Shown here in pieces: positions 24,476 through 37,800 of a DNA stretch of 64,000 nucleotides. The notes below the pieces were generated by a model. It did no database searches, was not told the origin of the DNA, and worked only from the letters and a program-made list of their open reading frames with translations. Position numbers and translations under genes: made by a program. How positions within the stretch are numbered: the stretch's first letter is position 1; the number at the start of each line of letters is the position of its first letter. Source of the stretch: Pseudoxanthomonas sp. z9 (GTDB lineage Bacteria > Pseudomonadota > Gammaproteobacteria > Xanthomonadales > Xanthomonadaceae); assembly GCF_006542425.1 (NCBI RefSeq), contig NZ_VFID01000007.1, forward strand, positions 682,001 to 746,000, in the 5' to 3' direction.

Positions 24476-24820
24476 ATGGCCGTGCGTTATTACATCAGCC
24501 TGCCCGACCCCGACCGCGCCCGCGGTGGCGATCCGGCACTCAGTTTCACCGCCCACGGCGCCGACGAATTCGCGGCGCAATTGCAGTCGGCGCTGCAGAG
24601 CGATGGCCTGTTCCAGCGCTGGCGGCTGAAGCAGGACGATCCCGATGACGTCGACCCCGGACTGGGACTGACCGATCCCGGCGCCCGCGTTTCCGGCCAG
24701 CAGGACGATCTGCGGATCGTGCTGGTGGCGACCACTTCCATTCCCGGCCAGGTGCTGAAGCACCGCCTGCGTCTGCTGTCCGGCAGCGCCTGGGAACTGC
24801 GCGACGTCTCGGCCGCCTGA
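24476..24820 (+). CDS. Small conserved-looking unknown protein
   Basis: A 114-aa soluble protein, MAVRYYISLPDPDRARGG at its start, with alternating beta-strand and helix character and an acidic centre (KQDDPDDVDPGLGL). I do not recognise a family. AAGGACGAGAGG upstream gives a plausible ribosome site, and codon use matches neighbours. It stands alone between degV and the convergent fghA gene. Confidence 0.7.
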   Translation: MAVRYYISLPDPDRARGGDPALSFTAHGADEFAAQLQSALQSDGLFQRWRLKQDDPDDVDPGLGLTDPGARVSGQQDDLRIVLVATTSIPGQVLKHRLRLLSGSAWELRDVSAA

Positions 24821-24849
24821 CGGCGGCCGCTGCCCGACGCCGGCGGGCC

Positions 24850-25680
24850 TCAGGCCCGCAATGCCGCCGCGTGGTGGGCGATGTGCTCGCCGATGAAGCT
24901 GGCGATGAAGTAGTAGCTGTGATCGTAGCCCGGCCGCATCCGCAGCCTCAGCGGGTGCCCGGCCCGGTCGCAGGCGTCCCGCAGCAGTTGCGGCTTCAGC
25001 TGGCCATCCAGGAACTCGTCCGCCTCGCCCTGATCGATCAGCAGCGGCAGGCGTTCGCTGGCATGCCCGACCAGTTCGCTCGCATCCCAGCCTTTCCAGG
25101 CCTCGCGGTCCTCGCCCAGATAGGCGGTGAACGCCTTCTCGCCCCAGGGTGCGCGCGCCGGCGCGACGATCGGCGAGAACGCCGACACGCTGCGATACCG
25201 GCCCGGGTTCTTCAGCGCCACGATCAGCGCGCCATGCCCGCCCATCGAGTGCCCGCTGATCCCGCGCGCGCCGGTCGCCGGAAAGTGCGCCTCGATCAGC
25301 GCCGGCAGCTCTTCCACGACGTAGTCGTACATGCGGTAGTGGGATGACCACGGTGACTGCGTGGCATTGAGGTAGAAACCCGCGCCCTTGCCCAGGTCAT
25401 AGCCTTCTGCGTCGGCGACGTCGTCGCCACGCGGGCTGGTGTCCGGCGCCACCAGGATCACGCCGTGTTCGGCGGCGTAGCGCTGCGCGCCGGCCTTGGT
25501 GATGAAATTCTGCTCGGTGCAGGTCAGCCCGGACAGCCAGTACAGCACCGGCAGGCGCTGGGTCTTCGCCTGCGGCGGCAGGTACACGGCGAAGCGCATG
25601 TCGCAGTCCAGCACCGTCGAGCGGTGGCTCCAGACTTCCTGCGATCCGCCGAAACAGGCGTGTTGTTCGATGCGTTGCAT
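24850..25680 (-). CDS. fghA: S-formylglutathione hydrolase
   Basis: A 276-aa alpha/beta hydrolase of the esterase D family that hydrolyses S-formylglutathione to formate and glutathione, the last step of glutathione-dependent formaldehyde oxidation. Seen: WLSGLTCTEQNFITKAGA (oxyanion region), nucleophile S145 in ISGHSMGGHG, and the C-terminal catalytic His in YDHSYYFIASF. Length is normal. Last gene of frmR-frmA-fghA, 17 bp after frmA. Confidence 0.96.
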   Translation of the reverse strand: MQRIEQHACFGGSQEVWSHRSTVLDCDMRFAVYLPPQAKTQRLPVLYWLSGLTCTEQNFITKAGAQRYAAEHGVILVAPDTSPRGDDVADAEGYDLGKGAGFYLNATQSPWSSHYRMYDYVVEELPALIEAHFPATGARGISGHSMGGHGALIVALKNPGRYRSVSAFSPIVAPARAPWGEKAFTAYLGEDREAWKGWDASELVGHASERLPLLIDQGEADEFLDGQLKPQLLRDACDRAGHPLRLRMRPGYDHSYYFIASFIGEHIAHHAAALRA

Positions 25681-25697
25681 GGTTCGCGTTCCCGGAA

Positions 25698-27311
<1,614 letters not shown>

Positions 27312-27333
27312 TCAGGGGACTAAACTCTTCGCC

Positions 27334-27744
27334 ATGCTCCGGTCCTGGTCCCTGCCGCTTCTCCGTCGCCTGCGCCGCCCGCGCATGCGGGCGCGCATGG
27401 CGTGGCTGGGCGTCTGCGCGCTGCTGCTGCAGCAACTGGCGCTGATGGCCTACGCTTGTCCGCTGGAGGCGCCTGCCGAACCTGCGCGCGTGATGGCCGG
27501 CTGCGAAGGCATGACCACGCTCGACCCCGATGCGCCGACGTTGTGTCACCAGCACTGCCAGCGCGATCATGTCGCCGCGCCGGACCTCAAGTCGCCCCAG
27601 GTCGCGCCGCTGGCGCTGCCGCCCTCCCTGTTCGATCTGAGTGAAGCCCGGCTGCCGCCGGCACCTGCGCGGCACTACCGCGACGTCCCCGTCTGCCAAT
27701 CCGATCCACCGCCCGCGCAGCGCTTCTGCAGCCTGCAGATTTAG
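27334..27744 (+). CDS. Small exported Cys/His-containing protein ahead of cusCBA
   Basis: A 136-aa protein with a basic N-terminus (RSWSLPLLRRLRRPRMR) and a signal-like hydrophobic stretch (MAWLGVCALLLQQLALMAYA), then a short Pro-rich domain with CHQHCQRDH, a possible metal-binding cluster, and further Cys near the C-terminus. No family recognised with certainty. It sits 72 bp ahead of the efflux outer-membrane gene on the same strand and could be a periplasmic metal carrier for it. The exact start is uncertain: ATGs at 27190 and downstream are in frame. Confidence 0.6.
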   Translation: MLRSWSLPLLRRLRRPRMRARMAWLGVCALLLQQLALMAYACPLEAPAEPARVMAGCEGMTTLDPDAPTLCHQHCQRDHVAAPDLKSPQVAPLALPPSLFDLSEARLPPAPARHYRDVPVCQSDPPPAQRFCSLQI

Positions 27745-27816
27745 ACCTCCGACACGACCGTCCCGCCCGCGCGGCATGCGATGCCGCGTGCTCGCCGTCG
27801 TTTGTCCGGAGGTTCC

Positions 27817-29169
27817 ATGTATTCCCTTTCGCCACCGCGCTTCCAGCGCGGGAGTGGTCGCTGGCTGCGCCCGCTTCCCGCCGGAATGCCTCCCGCCAGG
27901 CTGTTCCTCATTAGCCTGGGCTGCGCCCTGCTGCTCGCCGGCTTCCCTGCCGCGTCCACTCCCATCCCGCTGAGCTTCACCCAGGCACTGCGCCTGGCGG
28001 AACAGAACGCGCCGCTGCTGACGGCGCGCCAAGCGCGGCTGGAGGCCGCGCGTGAAGACGCCGGCCGCGCCGCCGCGCTGCCGGATCCCCGGCTGACCGT
28101 GGGTCTTTCCAACTGGCCGGTCACCGGTCCGGATGCGTTCGACCTGCGCGCCGATGAAATGACCACGCAGGAAATCGGCCTGATGCAGGAGTTTCCCGCG
28201 CGGGCCAAGCGCCGCGCCCGCCAGGCACTGGCCGATGCCGGTGTGGCGCAGGCGCAGGCGATGTCGCTGGTCGAACGCAACACCGTGCGCCAAGCGGCGG
28301 CCACGGCGTGGATCGAACTATGGTCCGCGCAGCAGGGTCGCGAGGCCTTGACCGCGCTGCGCGAACCAGCGGACGCGGCGGCGCGCACCGCGCGTGCGCG
28401 CCTGGCCGGTGGTTCGGGAACCGCGGCCGACGCGTTGGCGGCAAAATCGGCGGCGCTGCTGCTGGAAAGCCGCATCGATGCGGCCGAGGCCGCCGTACAG
28501 GCGGCGCAGGCCGGCCTGTCGCGCTGGCTGCCGCCGCAGGACGCGCTTCCCGTGGCGCAGGGTCCGGCGCCGGAACTGATGGAACTCCCCGCGGGCGAGG
28601 CCGATCCGATGGCCGCGATCGCGCGTCATGCCGCCTTGCTGCCGTGGACCTCGCAGCAAGCCGTCGCCGAGGCGCAGCTGGACGCCGCGCTCGCCGGGAA
28701 ACGTCCGGACTGGAGCCTGGGCGTGACCTACGGCCGCCGTGATCGCGCGCCGGACGGCATGCCGCGCAGCGACATGCTGATGTTGGAGATCTCGGTCGGC
28801 CTGCCGCTGTTCACCCGCAACCGCCAGGACCGCGACATCGCCGCGCGTCGTGCGGAACTGGGCGCGGTTGCCGCCGAACGCGAAGACGCGCGTCGCGCGC
28901 AGCGCGAAAGCGTGCGCCGCGCGCTGGCGACCTGGCAGGGATTGCGTCGCCAGCTCCAGCGCCAGCAGCACGACGTGCTGCCGCTGGCCCGCGATCGCGC
29001 ACGCGCCGCGCTGGCCGGGTATGCCGGCGGCGGTGATCTGCAGCCATGGCTGGACGCACGCCGCGATGAAATCGAACAACACCTCGAACAGGCCCGCCTG
29101 CAAGGCGAACTCGGCCGCGCCTGGGCGGCGCTGGCCTATCTGCTTCCGGAACCGGAGAACACCCCATGA
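27817..29169 (+). CDS. cusC: TolC-family outer-membrane efflux protein (CusC/CzcC-type)
   Basis: A 450-aa outer-membrane factor of a heavy-metal RND pump. GGAGG five bases before the ATG fixes the start. After a long leader (hydrophobic core LFLISLGCALLLAGF) come the two TolC repeats: LSFTQALRLAEQNAPLL opens the first, and SVGLPLFTRNRQDRDIAARRA marks the second; long Ala/Arg-rich helical stretches fit the periplasmic tunnel. The stop overlaps the start of the adaptor gene (ATGA). First structural gene of the pump operon. Confidence 0.92.
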   Translation: MYSLSPPRFQRGSGRWLRPLPAGMPPARLFLISLGCALLLAGFPAASTPIPLSFTQALRLAEQNAPLLTARQARLEAAREDAGRAAALPDPRLTVGLSNWPVTGPDAFDLRADEMTTQEIGLMQEFPARAKRRARQALADAGVAQAQAMSLVERNTVRQAAATAWIELWSAQQGREALTALREPADAAARTARARLAGGSGTAADALAAKSAALLLESRIDAAEAAVQAAQAGLSRWLPPQDALPVAQGPAPELMELPAGEADPMAAIARHAALLPWTSQQAVAEAQLDAALAGKRPDWSLGVTYGRRDRAPDGMPRSDMLMLEISVGLPLFTRNRQDRDIAARRAELGAVAAEREDARRAQRESVRRALATWQGLRRQLQRQQHDVLPLARDRARAALAGYAGGGDLQPWLDARRDEIEQHLEQARLQGELGRAWAALAYLLPEPENTP

Positions 29170-30722
29170 CCACTTCCACCTCCCGCCTGCTCGGGGTCAT
29201 CGTGTCCGTCGCCTTGCTCGGTATCGGCACGCTTGGCGGCTACCTGTGGGCGCGCCGCTCGCCACCGCCTGCATCGGCACCGTCATCGCCCCCCGCCCCT
29301 GCCGTCAGCGAACGCACGGTCCTGTACTGGTACGACCCGATGGTGCCGGAGCAACGCTTCGACAAACCCGGCCAGTCGCCCTTCATGGACATGCCGCTGG
29401 TGCCGCGCTATGCCGACGAGGCCGCCAGCGGCGTGCGCATCGACGCCGCGCAGCGGCAGAGCGTCGGCATCCGCACCGAGCAAGTCGGCCTGGGCCAACT
29501 CGACATCGGGCTGCGCGTGCCCGGCACGCTGGGCTGGGATCTCCGGCTCGAATCCGTGGTCAGCGCCCGCGCCGAGGGCCTGGTCACGCACGTGTTGACC
29601 AAGGCGCCATTCACGCCCGTGCACCGCGGGCAGGCACTGGCCACGTTGATCGCGCCCGGCTGGAGCAGCGCAGTGGCCGAAGCGCGCGCGCTGGCCGAGG
29701 CCGACTCGCCGGCCGCGCGCGAACTCCAGTCAGCCGCCCGCCAGCGCCTGCGCAATCTCGGTGTACCGGGGGGTGCCGGCGCGGGCGGCGCGACCCTGGT
29801 GGCGCCACACGACGGCGTGATCAGCGAAGTGCTGGTGCGGGAAGGCCAGACCGTCCTGCCGGGCACGCCGCTGTTCCGCGTCAACGGTCTGGAGACGCTC
29901 TGGCTGGAGGCATCCATTCCGCAGGCCGACGCCGGATCGCTACGCGCCGGCACGCCGGTCGAGGCCCGCGTCGATGCGCTGCCGGAACAGCGCTTCACCG
30001 GCGAAGTGGAAGCCCTGTTGCCGCAGGTGGACGCGAACAGCCGGACCCGGCGGGCACGCATCGTGCTGCGCAATCCGGAAGGACGACTGGTTCCGGGCAT
30101 GTTCGCCGAAGTACTGCTGCAACCATCCTCCGGACCCGCGTTGCCGTTGGTGCCGGTCGAGGCGCTGATCGCCACCGGGCGCGAAAGCCGGGTGATCGTG
30201 CAGACCACCGAAGGCCGTTTCGAACCGGTGGCGGTGCGGACCGGTCGCAGTGCAAGGGGGCGGGTCCAGATCCTGGACGGCCTGCGCGGCGGCGAACGGG
30301 TCGTGGTCTCGGGACAGTTCCTGATCGATTCGGAAGCCAGCCTGTCCGGCGCGCTGCAACGACTGGGCGCGGAAGACGCCGCTCCATCGACATCCACATC
30401 GCACGCCCCCGGCGAGGACGTCACCACCGTGGACGCGCACGCCGGACATGCCATGCCCGCGGCCGGCGACGTGCCGGCGCAACCCCAGCCCTCACCACGC
30501 GCGATGCCTCCGGAGGCCCCGGCACGGACCAGGGCCTCGCCCGCCGCGCGCACCTGCCCGGTGCAGTACTGGTATGACCCGATGATGCCCGGGCAGCACT
30601 TCGACAAGCCCGGCAAGTCGCCCTTCATGGACATGCAGCTGGTGCCGAAATTCGCCATCGGCGCGGCCACGGATTGCACGGCCCGCGACGTCATCCCCGC
30701 CACAACGGAGAAGCAGCCATGA
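29166..30722 (+). CDS. cusB: RND periplasmic adaptor with two heavy-metal-binding domains (CusB-type)
   Basis: A 518-aa membrane-fusion protein. Residues 8-29 anchor or export it. A heavy-metal-binding domain lies at about 53-82 ([20 protein letters not shown]), then barrel-sandwich and beta-barrel adaptor domains (about 100-400). A His/Met-containing Pro-rich linker (DAHAGHAMP) leads to a second, near-identical metal-binding domain at about 469-497 ([20 protein letters not shown]). Usual CusB/CzcB proteins carry at most one. It should take metal from the periplasm and pass it to CusA. ATGA overlaps on both sides mean cusCBA is translationally coupled. Confidence 0.93.
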   Translation: MTTSTSRLLGVIVSVALLGIGTLGGYLWARRSPPPASAPSSPPAPAVSERTVLYWYDPMVPEQRFDKPGQSPFMDMPLVPRYADEAASGVRIDAAQRQSVGIRTEQVGLGQLDIGLRVPGTLGWDLRLESVVSARAEGLVTHVLTKAPFTPVHRGQALATLIAPGWSSAVAEARALAEADSPAARELQSAARQRLRNLGVPGGAGAGGATLVAPHDGVISEVLVREGQTVLPGTPLFRVNGLETLWLEASIPQADAGSLRAGTPVEARVDALPEQRFTGEVEALLPQVDANSRTRRARIVLRNPEGRLVPGMFAEVLLQPSSGPALPLVPVEALIATGRESRVIVQTTEGRFEPVAVRTGRSARGRVQILDGLRGGERVVVSGQFLIDSEASLSGALQRLGAEDAAPSTSTSHAPGEDVTTVDAHAGHAMPAAGDVPAQPQPSPRAMPPEAPARTRASPAARTCPVQYWYDPMMPGQHFDKPGKSPFMDMQLVPKFAIGAATDCTARDVIPATTEKQP

Positions 30723-33700
30723 TCGCGCGCCTCATCCGCGCCTGCATCGCCAACCGCGGACTGGTCCTGCTGGCCGCCGCGCTGTTGGCAGTGGCCGGCG
30801 TGTGGTCGGTGCGCCACACGCCGCTGGATGCATTGCCGGATCTGTCCGACACCCAGGTCATCCTCCGCACCCAATGGCCGGGGCAGACGCCACGCATCGT
30901 CGAGGACCAGCTCACCTATCCGCTCGCGACCACCATGCTGTCGGTGCCGGGCGTAAAGGCGGTGCGCGGTTTCTCGTTCTTCGGTGATTCCTTCGTCTAC
31001 CTGCTGTTCGACGACGACACTGATCCGTACTGGGCGCGCTCGCGGGTGCTCGAATATCTCAGCCAGATCCGGGATCGCCTGCCGGCGGATGTCAGCCCGT
31101 CGCTGGGGCCGGATGCGACCGGACTGGGCTGGATCTACCAGTACGCGCTGGTCGACCGCAGCGGCCGCCACGACCTCGGCCAATTGCGCGCGCTGCAGGA
31201 CTGGTTCCTGCGCTACGAACTCAAGACGGTGCCCGATGTGGCCGAAGTCGCCAGCATCGGCGGCGCGGTGCGGGCATGGCAGATCATCCCGGACCCGCAG
31301 GCCCTGGCCGCGCGCGGCATCACCGTCGCCCAGCTGATTGAAGCGGTGGACGCGGCCAACGGTGCCACCGGCGGTTCGGTCATCGAACAGGGCGAAGCCG
31401 ACCTGATGGTCCGCAGCGAAGGCTACCTGCGCGACCGCGATGCGTTCGAGCAGGTGCCCATCGCCGGCACCGACGGTATTCCCGTGACGCTGGGCGAGGT
31501 CGCCACCGTCACCCGTGGCCCCACCTTCCGTCGTGGCATCGCCGAACTGGACGGCGAAGGCGAAGTGGCCGGCGGCGTCATCATTCTGCGCAGCGGCAAG
31601 GATGCCCTGGGGGCGATCGAGAACGTGAAGGCGCGTCTGGCCCAGTTGCAGGCGAGCCTGCCGAAGGGCGTGGAGGTCGTCCCGGTTTACGATCGCTCCG
31701 AACTGATCCGTCACGCGGTCGACAACCTCACCCGCAAGCTGGGCGAGGAATTCCTGGTGGTGGCGCTGGTCTGCGTGCTGTTCCTCTGGCACCTGCGCTC
31801 GGCGCTAGTCGCGGTGATCACCCTGCCGCTGGGCGTGCTGGCCGCGTTCATCGTCATGCACTGGCAGGGCATCACCGCCAACCTGTTGTCGCTGGGCGGC
31901 ATCGCGATCGCGATTGGCGCCATGGTCGACGCCGCGGTGGTGATGATCGAGAACGCGCACAAGCACCTGGAACGCTGGCGGGAGGCGCACGGACGCGAAC
32001 CGGCGGGCGAGGAGCGCTGGCGGCTGATGGCCGAATCCACCTCCGAAGTCGGGCCGGCGCTGTTCGCCAGCCTGCTGGTCATCACCCTGTCCTTCGTGCC
32101 GGTGTTCGCGCTGCAGGCGCAGGAGGGACGCCTGTTCGCGCCGCTGGCCTACACCAAGACCTATGCGATGGCCGCCGCGGCCGGGCTGTCGGTGACGCTG
32201 ATCCCGGTGCTGATGGGCTACCTCATCCGCGGCCGGATCCGGCCGGAGCACGACAATCCGCTCAACCGGGTGCTGATTGCCGGCTATCGCCCGCTGCTGG
32301 ACCGCGTGCTGCGCCATCCGCGCATGACCCTGGTACTCGGCGGCGTGCTGCTCGCATTGACCGCAGTGCCCTACGCGCGCATCGGCAGCGAGTTCATGCC
32401 GCCGCTGGACGAAGGCAGCCTGCTGTACATGCCGACCGCGCTGCCGGGGCTGTCCGCCGACAAGGCGCGCCAGTTGCTGCAGATTTCCGATCGCATGATC
32501 AAGACGGTGCCGGAAGTCGCGCATGTGTTCGGCAAGGCGGGACGTGCGGACACCGCCACCGATCCGGCGCCGATCGAGATGTTCGAGACCACGGTGACCT
32601 TCAAACCGCGTGACCAGTGGCGACCCGGAATGACCCCGGAACGCCTGCGCCGGGAACTGGACGCCGCGGTGCGCGTGCCCGGCTTGACCAATCTATGGGT
32701 GCCGCCCATCCGCAACCGCATCGACATGCTCGCCACCGGGATCAAGAGCCCGATCGGCATCAAGGTGACCGGTCCGGATCTCGCGGAGATCGAACGCCTC
32801 GGCGCCCGCATCGAGCAGGTCGCGCGTGGCGTACCCGGCGTCAGCTCGGCGCTCGCCGAACGGGTGGCCGGCGGCCGCTACGTCGACGTGCGGGTCCGGC
32901 CGCAGGCCGCGGCGCGCTACGGACTGACCCAGGCGCAGATCCAGCAGGTGATCGCGACCGTGGTCGGTGGTGAGCCCATCGGCGAGACCATCGAAGGACG
33001 CGAACGTTATCCGATCGTGGTGCGCTACCCGCACGAACAGCGTGACTCGCTGGAGGCCCTCCGCCGCCTGCCGCTGCTCGCCGCCGGCGGCGTCCAGCTC
33101 ACCCTGGAACAGATCGCGGACATCGACCTCAATCCCGGTCCGCCGATGCTCCGCAGCGACAACGGCCGCCTGGCCGGCTATGTGTATGTCGATGTGGCCG
33201 GACGCGACCTCGGCTCGGTGGTCGTCGATCTGCAGAAAGCGGTGAAGGCGGACGTGTCGCTTCCGCCGGGCTACGGCGTCGCCTGGTCGGGACAGTACGA
33301 GTACCTGCAACGCGCCGTGGCGCGCCTGCAGTGGGTGGTGCCGGCGGCGCTGGCGATCATCTGCCTGCTGCTCTGGCTGGTGTTCCGCCGCTTCGGCGAG
33401 GTCGCGATCATCCTGCTCAGCCTGCCGCTGGCCCTGGTCGGCGGCCTGTGGCTGATCTGGGCGCTGGGCCATGCGGTATCGGTCGCAACCATGATCGGCT
33501 TCATCGCGCTGGGCGGCGTCGCCGCCGAGTTCGGCGTGATCATGCTGCTGTACCTGCGCCAGGCCTGGGAACAGCGGCTGGCCGCCGGCGAACCGGCCAC
33601 CCTCGCCACCCTGGAAGCCGCCATCCGCGAAGGCGCCGTGCAGCGCGTGCGGCCCAAGGCGATGACCGTGGCGGTGATCCTGGCCGGCCTGTTCCCGCTG

Positions 33701-33844
33701 TTCGTCGGCGGTGGCGCCGGATCCGAGGTCATGCAGCGGATCGCCGCGCCGATGCTTGGCGGCATGATCACCGCGCCGTTGCTGTCGATGCTGATCATTC
33801 CGGCGGCGTACCGGCTGTTGCGGGGGCGTGCGTTGCCTGCCTGA
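30719..33844 (+). CDS. cusA: Heavy-metal RND efflux pump, Cu(I)/Ag(I) type (CusA)
   Basis: A 1041-aa proton-driven RND pump with twelve expected membrane helices and two large periplasmic loops. The three methionines that bind Cu(I)/Ag(I) in E. coli CusA are present with the same spacing: M571 ([10 protein letters not shown]), M621 (IEMFETTV) and M670 ([15 protein letters not shown]). This separates it from Zn/Co/Cd CzcA pumps. The N-terminus reads [14 protein letters not shown], a family hallmark. It starts inside the cusB stop (ATGA). It converges on the DUF4198 gene; the hairpin after it has its T-run on the other strand. Confidence 0.95.
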   Translation: MIARLIRACIANRGLVLLAAALLAVAGVWSVRHTPLDALPDLSDTQVILRTQWPGQTPRIVEDQLTYPLATTMLSVPGVKAVRGFSFFGDSFVYLLFDDDTDPYWARSRVLEYLSQIRDRLPADVSPSLGPDATGLGWIYQYALVDRSGRHDLGQLRALQDWFLRYELKTVPDVAEVASIGGAVRAWQIIPDPQALAARGITVAQLIEAVDAANGATGGSVIEQGEADLMVRSEGYLRDRDAFEQVPIAGTDGIPVTLGEVATVTRGPTFRRGIAELDGEGEVAGGVIILRSGKDALGAIENVKARLAQLQASLPKGVEVVPVYDRSELIRHAVDNLTRKLGEEFLVVALVCVLFLWHLRSALVAVITLPLGVLAAFIVMHWQGITANLLSLGGIAIAIGAMVDAAVVMIENAHKHLERWREAHGREPAGEERWRLMAESTSEVGPALFASLLVITLSFVPVFALQAQEGRLFAPLAYTKTYAMAAAAGLSVTLIPVLMGYLIRGRIRPEHDNPLNRVLIAGYRPLLDRVLRHPRMTLVLGGVLLALTAVPYARIGSEFMPPLDEGSLLYMPTALPGLSADKARQLLQISDRMIKTVPEVAHVFGKAGRADTATDPAPIEMFETTVTFKPRDQWRPGMTPERLRRELDAAVRVPGLTNLWVPPIRNRIDMLATGIKSPIGIKVTGPDLAEIERLGARIEQVARGVPGVSSALAERVAGGRYVDVRVRPQAAARYGLTQAQIQQVIATVVGGEPIGETIEGRERYPIVVRYPHEQRDSLEALRRLPLLAAGGVQLTLEQIADIDLNPGPPMLRSDNGRLAGYVYVDVAGRDLGSVVVDLQKAVKADVSLPPGYGVAWSGQYEYLQRAVARLQWVVPAALAIICLLLWLVFRRFGEVAIILLSLPLALVGGLWLIWALGHAVSVATMIGFIALGGVAAEFGVIMLLYLRQAWEQRLAAGEPATLATLEAAIREGAVQRVRPKAMTVAVILAGLFPLFVGGGAGSEVMQRIAAPMLGGMITAPLLSMLIIPAAYRLLRGRALPA

Positions 33845-33855
33845 AAGACGGGGTT

Positions 33856-33887
33856 AAAAAAAAGCCGCGGAAGCCAGCTTCCGCGGC
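33856..33887 (-). terminator. Intrinsic terminator for the minus-strand DUF4198 transcript
   Basis: A 10-bp stem GCCGCGGAAG / CTTCCGCGGC with a 4-nt loop (33864-33887) is flanked on its left by eight A residues, which read as a T-run for transcripts coming from the right. It therefore ends the minus-strand unit; as a hairpin it may also serve cusA. Confidence 0.88.
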
Positions 33888-33956
33888 GGTTACAACAGAG
33901 AGATGACAAAGAGAGAAAAACCGGCCGTCCCGGCCTGTTGCCGTTACGCGTCCGTG

Positions 33957-34778
33957 TCAGTGTGCGCCGACGTGGAACGTCAGCGAAGCGCGATCGGAAA
34001 TGAAGTCCAGCCCATCCTCGGTAGTGGGCTCCATCCGATTGGTGTGGATGTACCAGATCGCCGCCTTCGTCACTTCGAACTCGCCGCGTCCCTGCGCATC
34101 GGTGCGCAGCAGCTGCGCCGGCGGCGCCGGACCACCCGCGGCTTCGGTGCCACGCCCGACATGCACCCGCAGCCCGGAAACCGGTTTTCCCCGGTACAGG
34201 ACTTCAAAGCCGAGGCGCTCGCCCGGCGCGACCGTGGCCGGATGCCGCGATAGCCGGATCTCCAGCGGATAGTCCAGGCTGTCCGCATAGTCATCGGTCC
34301 GCGCTTCGCCGCTCTGCAGGATTGCCCGGGCGTGCTTGGCATAGGCATAGCGCACGCCCTTCGGATAGCGGGCCGGGTCGTAGCTCGCCAGCGTGTCGGG
34401 CAGATCCTCCAGTTTCAGATAGGTGGCGAACTCGCTCGCGCTGCGTTCGCTCACCGTCGGTTGGGTGGAGACACCGAGCATCGCGGTGCCGGCCGTGGCC
34501 GGTGTCAGGCTCAGCCGGCTCTGCTTGCCTTCGGCCTTCCACCGCGCCGCGTCCGGATGGCTGCGCTGGCCGGCCTGCAGGAAGGTGACGTCACGCAGGC
34601 GCGATGGTGTCACCGGGCCGGCGCTTTCCTCGAAGGTTCCATTGTTGACGTGCGCGGACACCGCTTCGCCGGGTTTCACCGGGGAATCGGGAAAGGCCAC
34701 GAACAGATCGTGGGAATGGACGGGCCCCGCGCCGACGATGGCCAGCGCCAGGCATGCCTGGAGAACGTGTTTGATCAT
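33957..34778 (-). CDS. DUF4198 exported protein
   Basis: A 273-aa periplasmic protein with a signal peptide (cleavage near GPVHSH, about residue 22; mature N-terminus HDLFVAFP). DUF4198 proteins are Ig-like/transthyretin-like and occur beside metal uptake systems, often TonB receptors. Here it is 26 bp downstream of a TonB receptor gene on the same strand. A possible role is metal binding or hand-over; the mature N-terminal His could form a metal site, an inference. A good terminator follows. Confidence 0.8.
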   Translation of the reverse strand: MIKHVLQACLALAIVGAGPVHSHDLFVAFPDSPVKPGEAVSAHVNNGTFEESAGPVTPSRLRDVTFLQAGQRSHPDAARWKAEGKQSRLSLTPATAGTAMLGVSTQPTVSERSASEFATYLKLEDLPDTLASYDPARYPKGVRYAYAKHARAILQSGEARTDDYADSLDYPLEIRLSRHPATVAPGERLGFEVLYRGKPVSGLRVHVGRGTEAAGGPAPPAQLLRTDAQGRGEFEVTKAAIWYIHTNRMEPTTEDGLDFISDRASLTFHVGAH

Positions 34779-34803
34779 GATGTCCGGTCCTGAATGAAGG
34801 GGA

Positions 34804-37800
34804 TTACCAGCGATAGCTCACGCGCACGTTCCAGCGGCGGCCGAGCAGGTCGTAGGTCATGGTGTCGGTGTTGGCGTTGGGGTTGTTCTGGATGAAGGGC
34901 GCCTTGCGATCGAACAGGTTCTCCACCCCGGCAGAGACATCCCAACGCTCCTTCACGCCGTAGCCGACCTGCAGGTTGTGGTACAGCACGGCCGGGGCGC
35001 GCGATCCCAGCGTGCCGGGCCTGGCCACGATGTCGTCGGCCGAACCGATGTACTGCACGCTGTAGACTCCCGACCAGCGCTCGCGCGCCATCCGCCACGA
35101 CGCCAGTCCGCGCCACTGGGTATAGCTGCCCAGCCCGCTGGTGATCCGGCCGGCGTACTCGATGGTCGCCGCGCCGGGAAACGGCGCGACGTCATAGCGT
35201 TCCAGGTACGACGCATCCAGGCTGACGGTGCTCGCCCAGCCCGCCCAGTCGAACTGGTACAGCGCGCCGAGATCGACGCCTTCGGCCTGCTCGCTGGCCG
35301 CGTTGACCTGCTGCGAGGACAGATAGTCGATCTCGCCGGTGGCCGCGTTGCGGGTGAAGTGGGTGGCCGAGCAGAACGGGTGCGACAGATTGGGCGTGTT
35401 GTAGCAGGCGCGCAGTTTCACCGAACCCTCGATGCTGCGGATCGCGTTCTCGATGCGGATGCGGAAATAGTCCGCGGTCAGGGTCAGTCCGGGCACGAAG
35501 CCCGGCGTCCAGACGAATCCGGCGGTGAAGGTGCGCGCGTCCTCCGGTTCCAGCGCCGGATTGCCGCCAGTGGTGGTCAGGATGGTGTTGCCCAGCTGCT
35601 GGAAGTTCGCCGGCACCCCGGCGCGCTGGCAGTTGGCGCGGACCACCGAATCGGCCGGCAATGCGCTCCAGTTGCTGCATGGATCCAGCGTGGTCAGGCT
35701 GCCCTGGCCGATGCCGCCGAACAGTTCCGGGATACTCGGGATGCGGAAGGCGGTGGCGTAGTTCAGGCGGACCTTCAGTGCCTCGGCAATCTGCCAGTCC
35801 AACCCGAGCTTGTAGTTGGTGTCGCTGCCGAACAGGTCGTAGCGGGAATAGCGACCGGCAAGATTGAAGGTCAGGTAGTCGACCATCGGCACGCCCTGCA
35901 ACAGCGGAACCGCCAGTTCGACGAACGCTTCCTTGGCGGTGTAATCACCTTCGATGGGATCCTGGCGGACGATGTTGGCGCTGCCGTTGACCACCAGCGG
36001 GTCCGGATACAGCCAGCCCTTTTCCCGACGCCACTCCACGCCGGACGCGAATGCGACGCTGCCGGCCGGAAGATCGAACAGCGTTCCGGACACCGTGCCG
36101 CTGACACTCTGCTGGCTGTTGCCGCCGGAACCGCGCTGGGTAAACAGGATGTAGTCCAGGACCGCGGGCGACAGGTTGCCGTAGCCCAGGTAGTTGCCGC
36201 ACGGAATGGCGGCGCCGGGCGCGTTGCTGCACAGGCTGGTGTTGAGCGTGTTTTCGACCCGATCCAGATTGGCGATGTTGGTGGACGTGTCGGTACCGCT
36301 GTTGCGGCCCCAGTTCACCGCCACCGACCAGTCCCAGTCATCCCCCCAGCGTCCATCCAGGCCGACCACCGCGCGGAACGTGTCGATTTCCTGCGCGGTG
36401 ATGCGCGCACCGGCTTCTTCCAGCCGCCTGCGTTCCAGGGTCAGGTTCTGGCCGGTCGGATTGGTCGGATGGCCCGCACCGATGCGGATGGTCCGGTACA
36501 CGCCCAGGGTGTTGGGCGAAGCCCGCTGGTGCGAGCGCCGGTTGGTCGACATCAGTTCGGTGAACAGGCGCGTGTCGTTGGTCAGATCATAGTGGCCGAA
36601 GGCGCTCAGGCCGATGCGCTTGATCGGGCTGACCGCGTTGAGGGTGTGGTTGTAGTTGTAGTTGTGCCTGGCGGGTGAGTAGGTTTCATAGGAACGTGGA
36701 TCGCCGTTGGGATCCTGATTGAAGTTGACGATGCGTCCATCCGCCAGCCGCGCGCGGCCGCCGATGGTGGACGAATTGCCCACGCATTCCAGCCGCCCGT
36801 TCACCACGCCCAGGGGACAAGGCGCCCGTGACACCATCGGAATGGTGCCGCTCTCGGCATAGGTGACGGCACCTGCCATCGCGCCGCGCTCGCCCCGCGT
36901 GCCCCAGGCCAGGTTGACCGAGGTGATGTCGCCGTCACCACGGAAGGTTTCGCCGTAGCGGCTGGAAAACTCCACCCCTTCCACATCCTTGCGGGTGATG
37001 ATGTTGACCACGCCCGCGACCGCGTCGGCACCGTAGATCGCCGAGGCGCCGTCCTTGAGAATCTCGATGCGTTCGATCAGCGCCAGCGGGACGACATTCA
37101 GATCCACTGAATTGTTGGCGCCGGTGCCGCCGTTGACCACGCGACGTCCGTTCAACAGCACCAGGGTGCGGTTCACGCCCAGTCCGCGCAGGTTGATCTG
37201 GGTGGCACCATTGCCGTTGCCGGTCCAGAAGTTGTTGGACTGGGACCCCGCCGCGCCGGCGGATGCGGGCAGGCGTTGCAACAGGGTTTCCACCGAGACC
37301 GCGCCGGAACTCTGGATGGTCTCGGCGTCGATGACGGTGGTCGGCCCGAGTCCCGACATCTGCGCGCGCTTGATGTGGCTGCCGGTCACCTGCACGGTGT
37401 CGAAGGTGGTGGCCGCCGGCGGCGCGGTGGCGATTGCCGTTTCGTCCTGTCCCGGCGTGATCGGGTCCGGAGCCGTCGCGGCGCCATGGTTGACCGGCAT
37501 CGCGACGGGCGATGGCGGTTCCGGTCGCGACCGTTCGCGCACGATGGCCAGCGCGCCGGTGTGATCGCGCCGGACCACCAGTCCGGTGCCAGCCAGCAGG
37601 CGCGCCAGCGCCGCGTCGTGCGACATCTCGCCGCGCGCACCCGCGGTCCTCAGCCCGCGCACATCCTCGCTCAGGTACACCAGCCGCACGCCCGATTGCG
37701 CGGCGTAGGTCTCCAGCGCGTTCTTCAGTTCTCCTTCCGCGATATCGAACGTACGCGTCTGGGCCGCGGCGGATACCGCCAGCGCCAGCCCGCAGAACAC

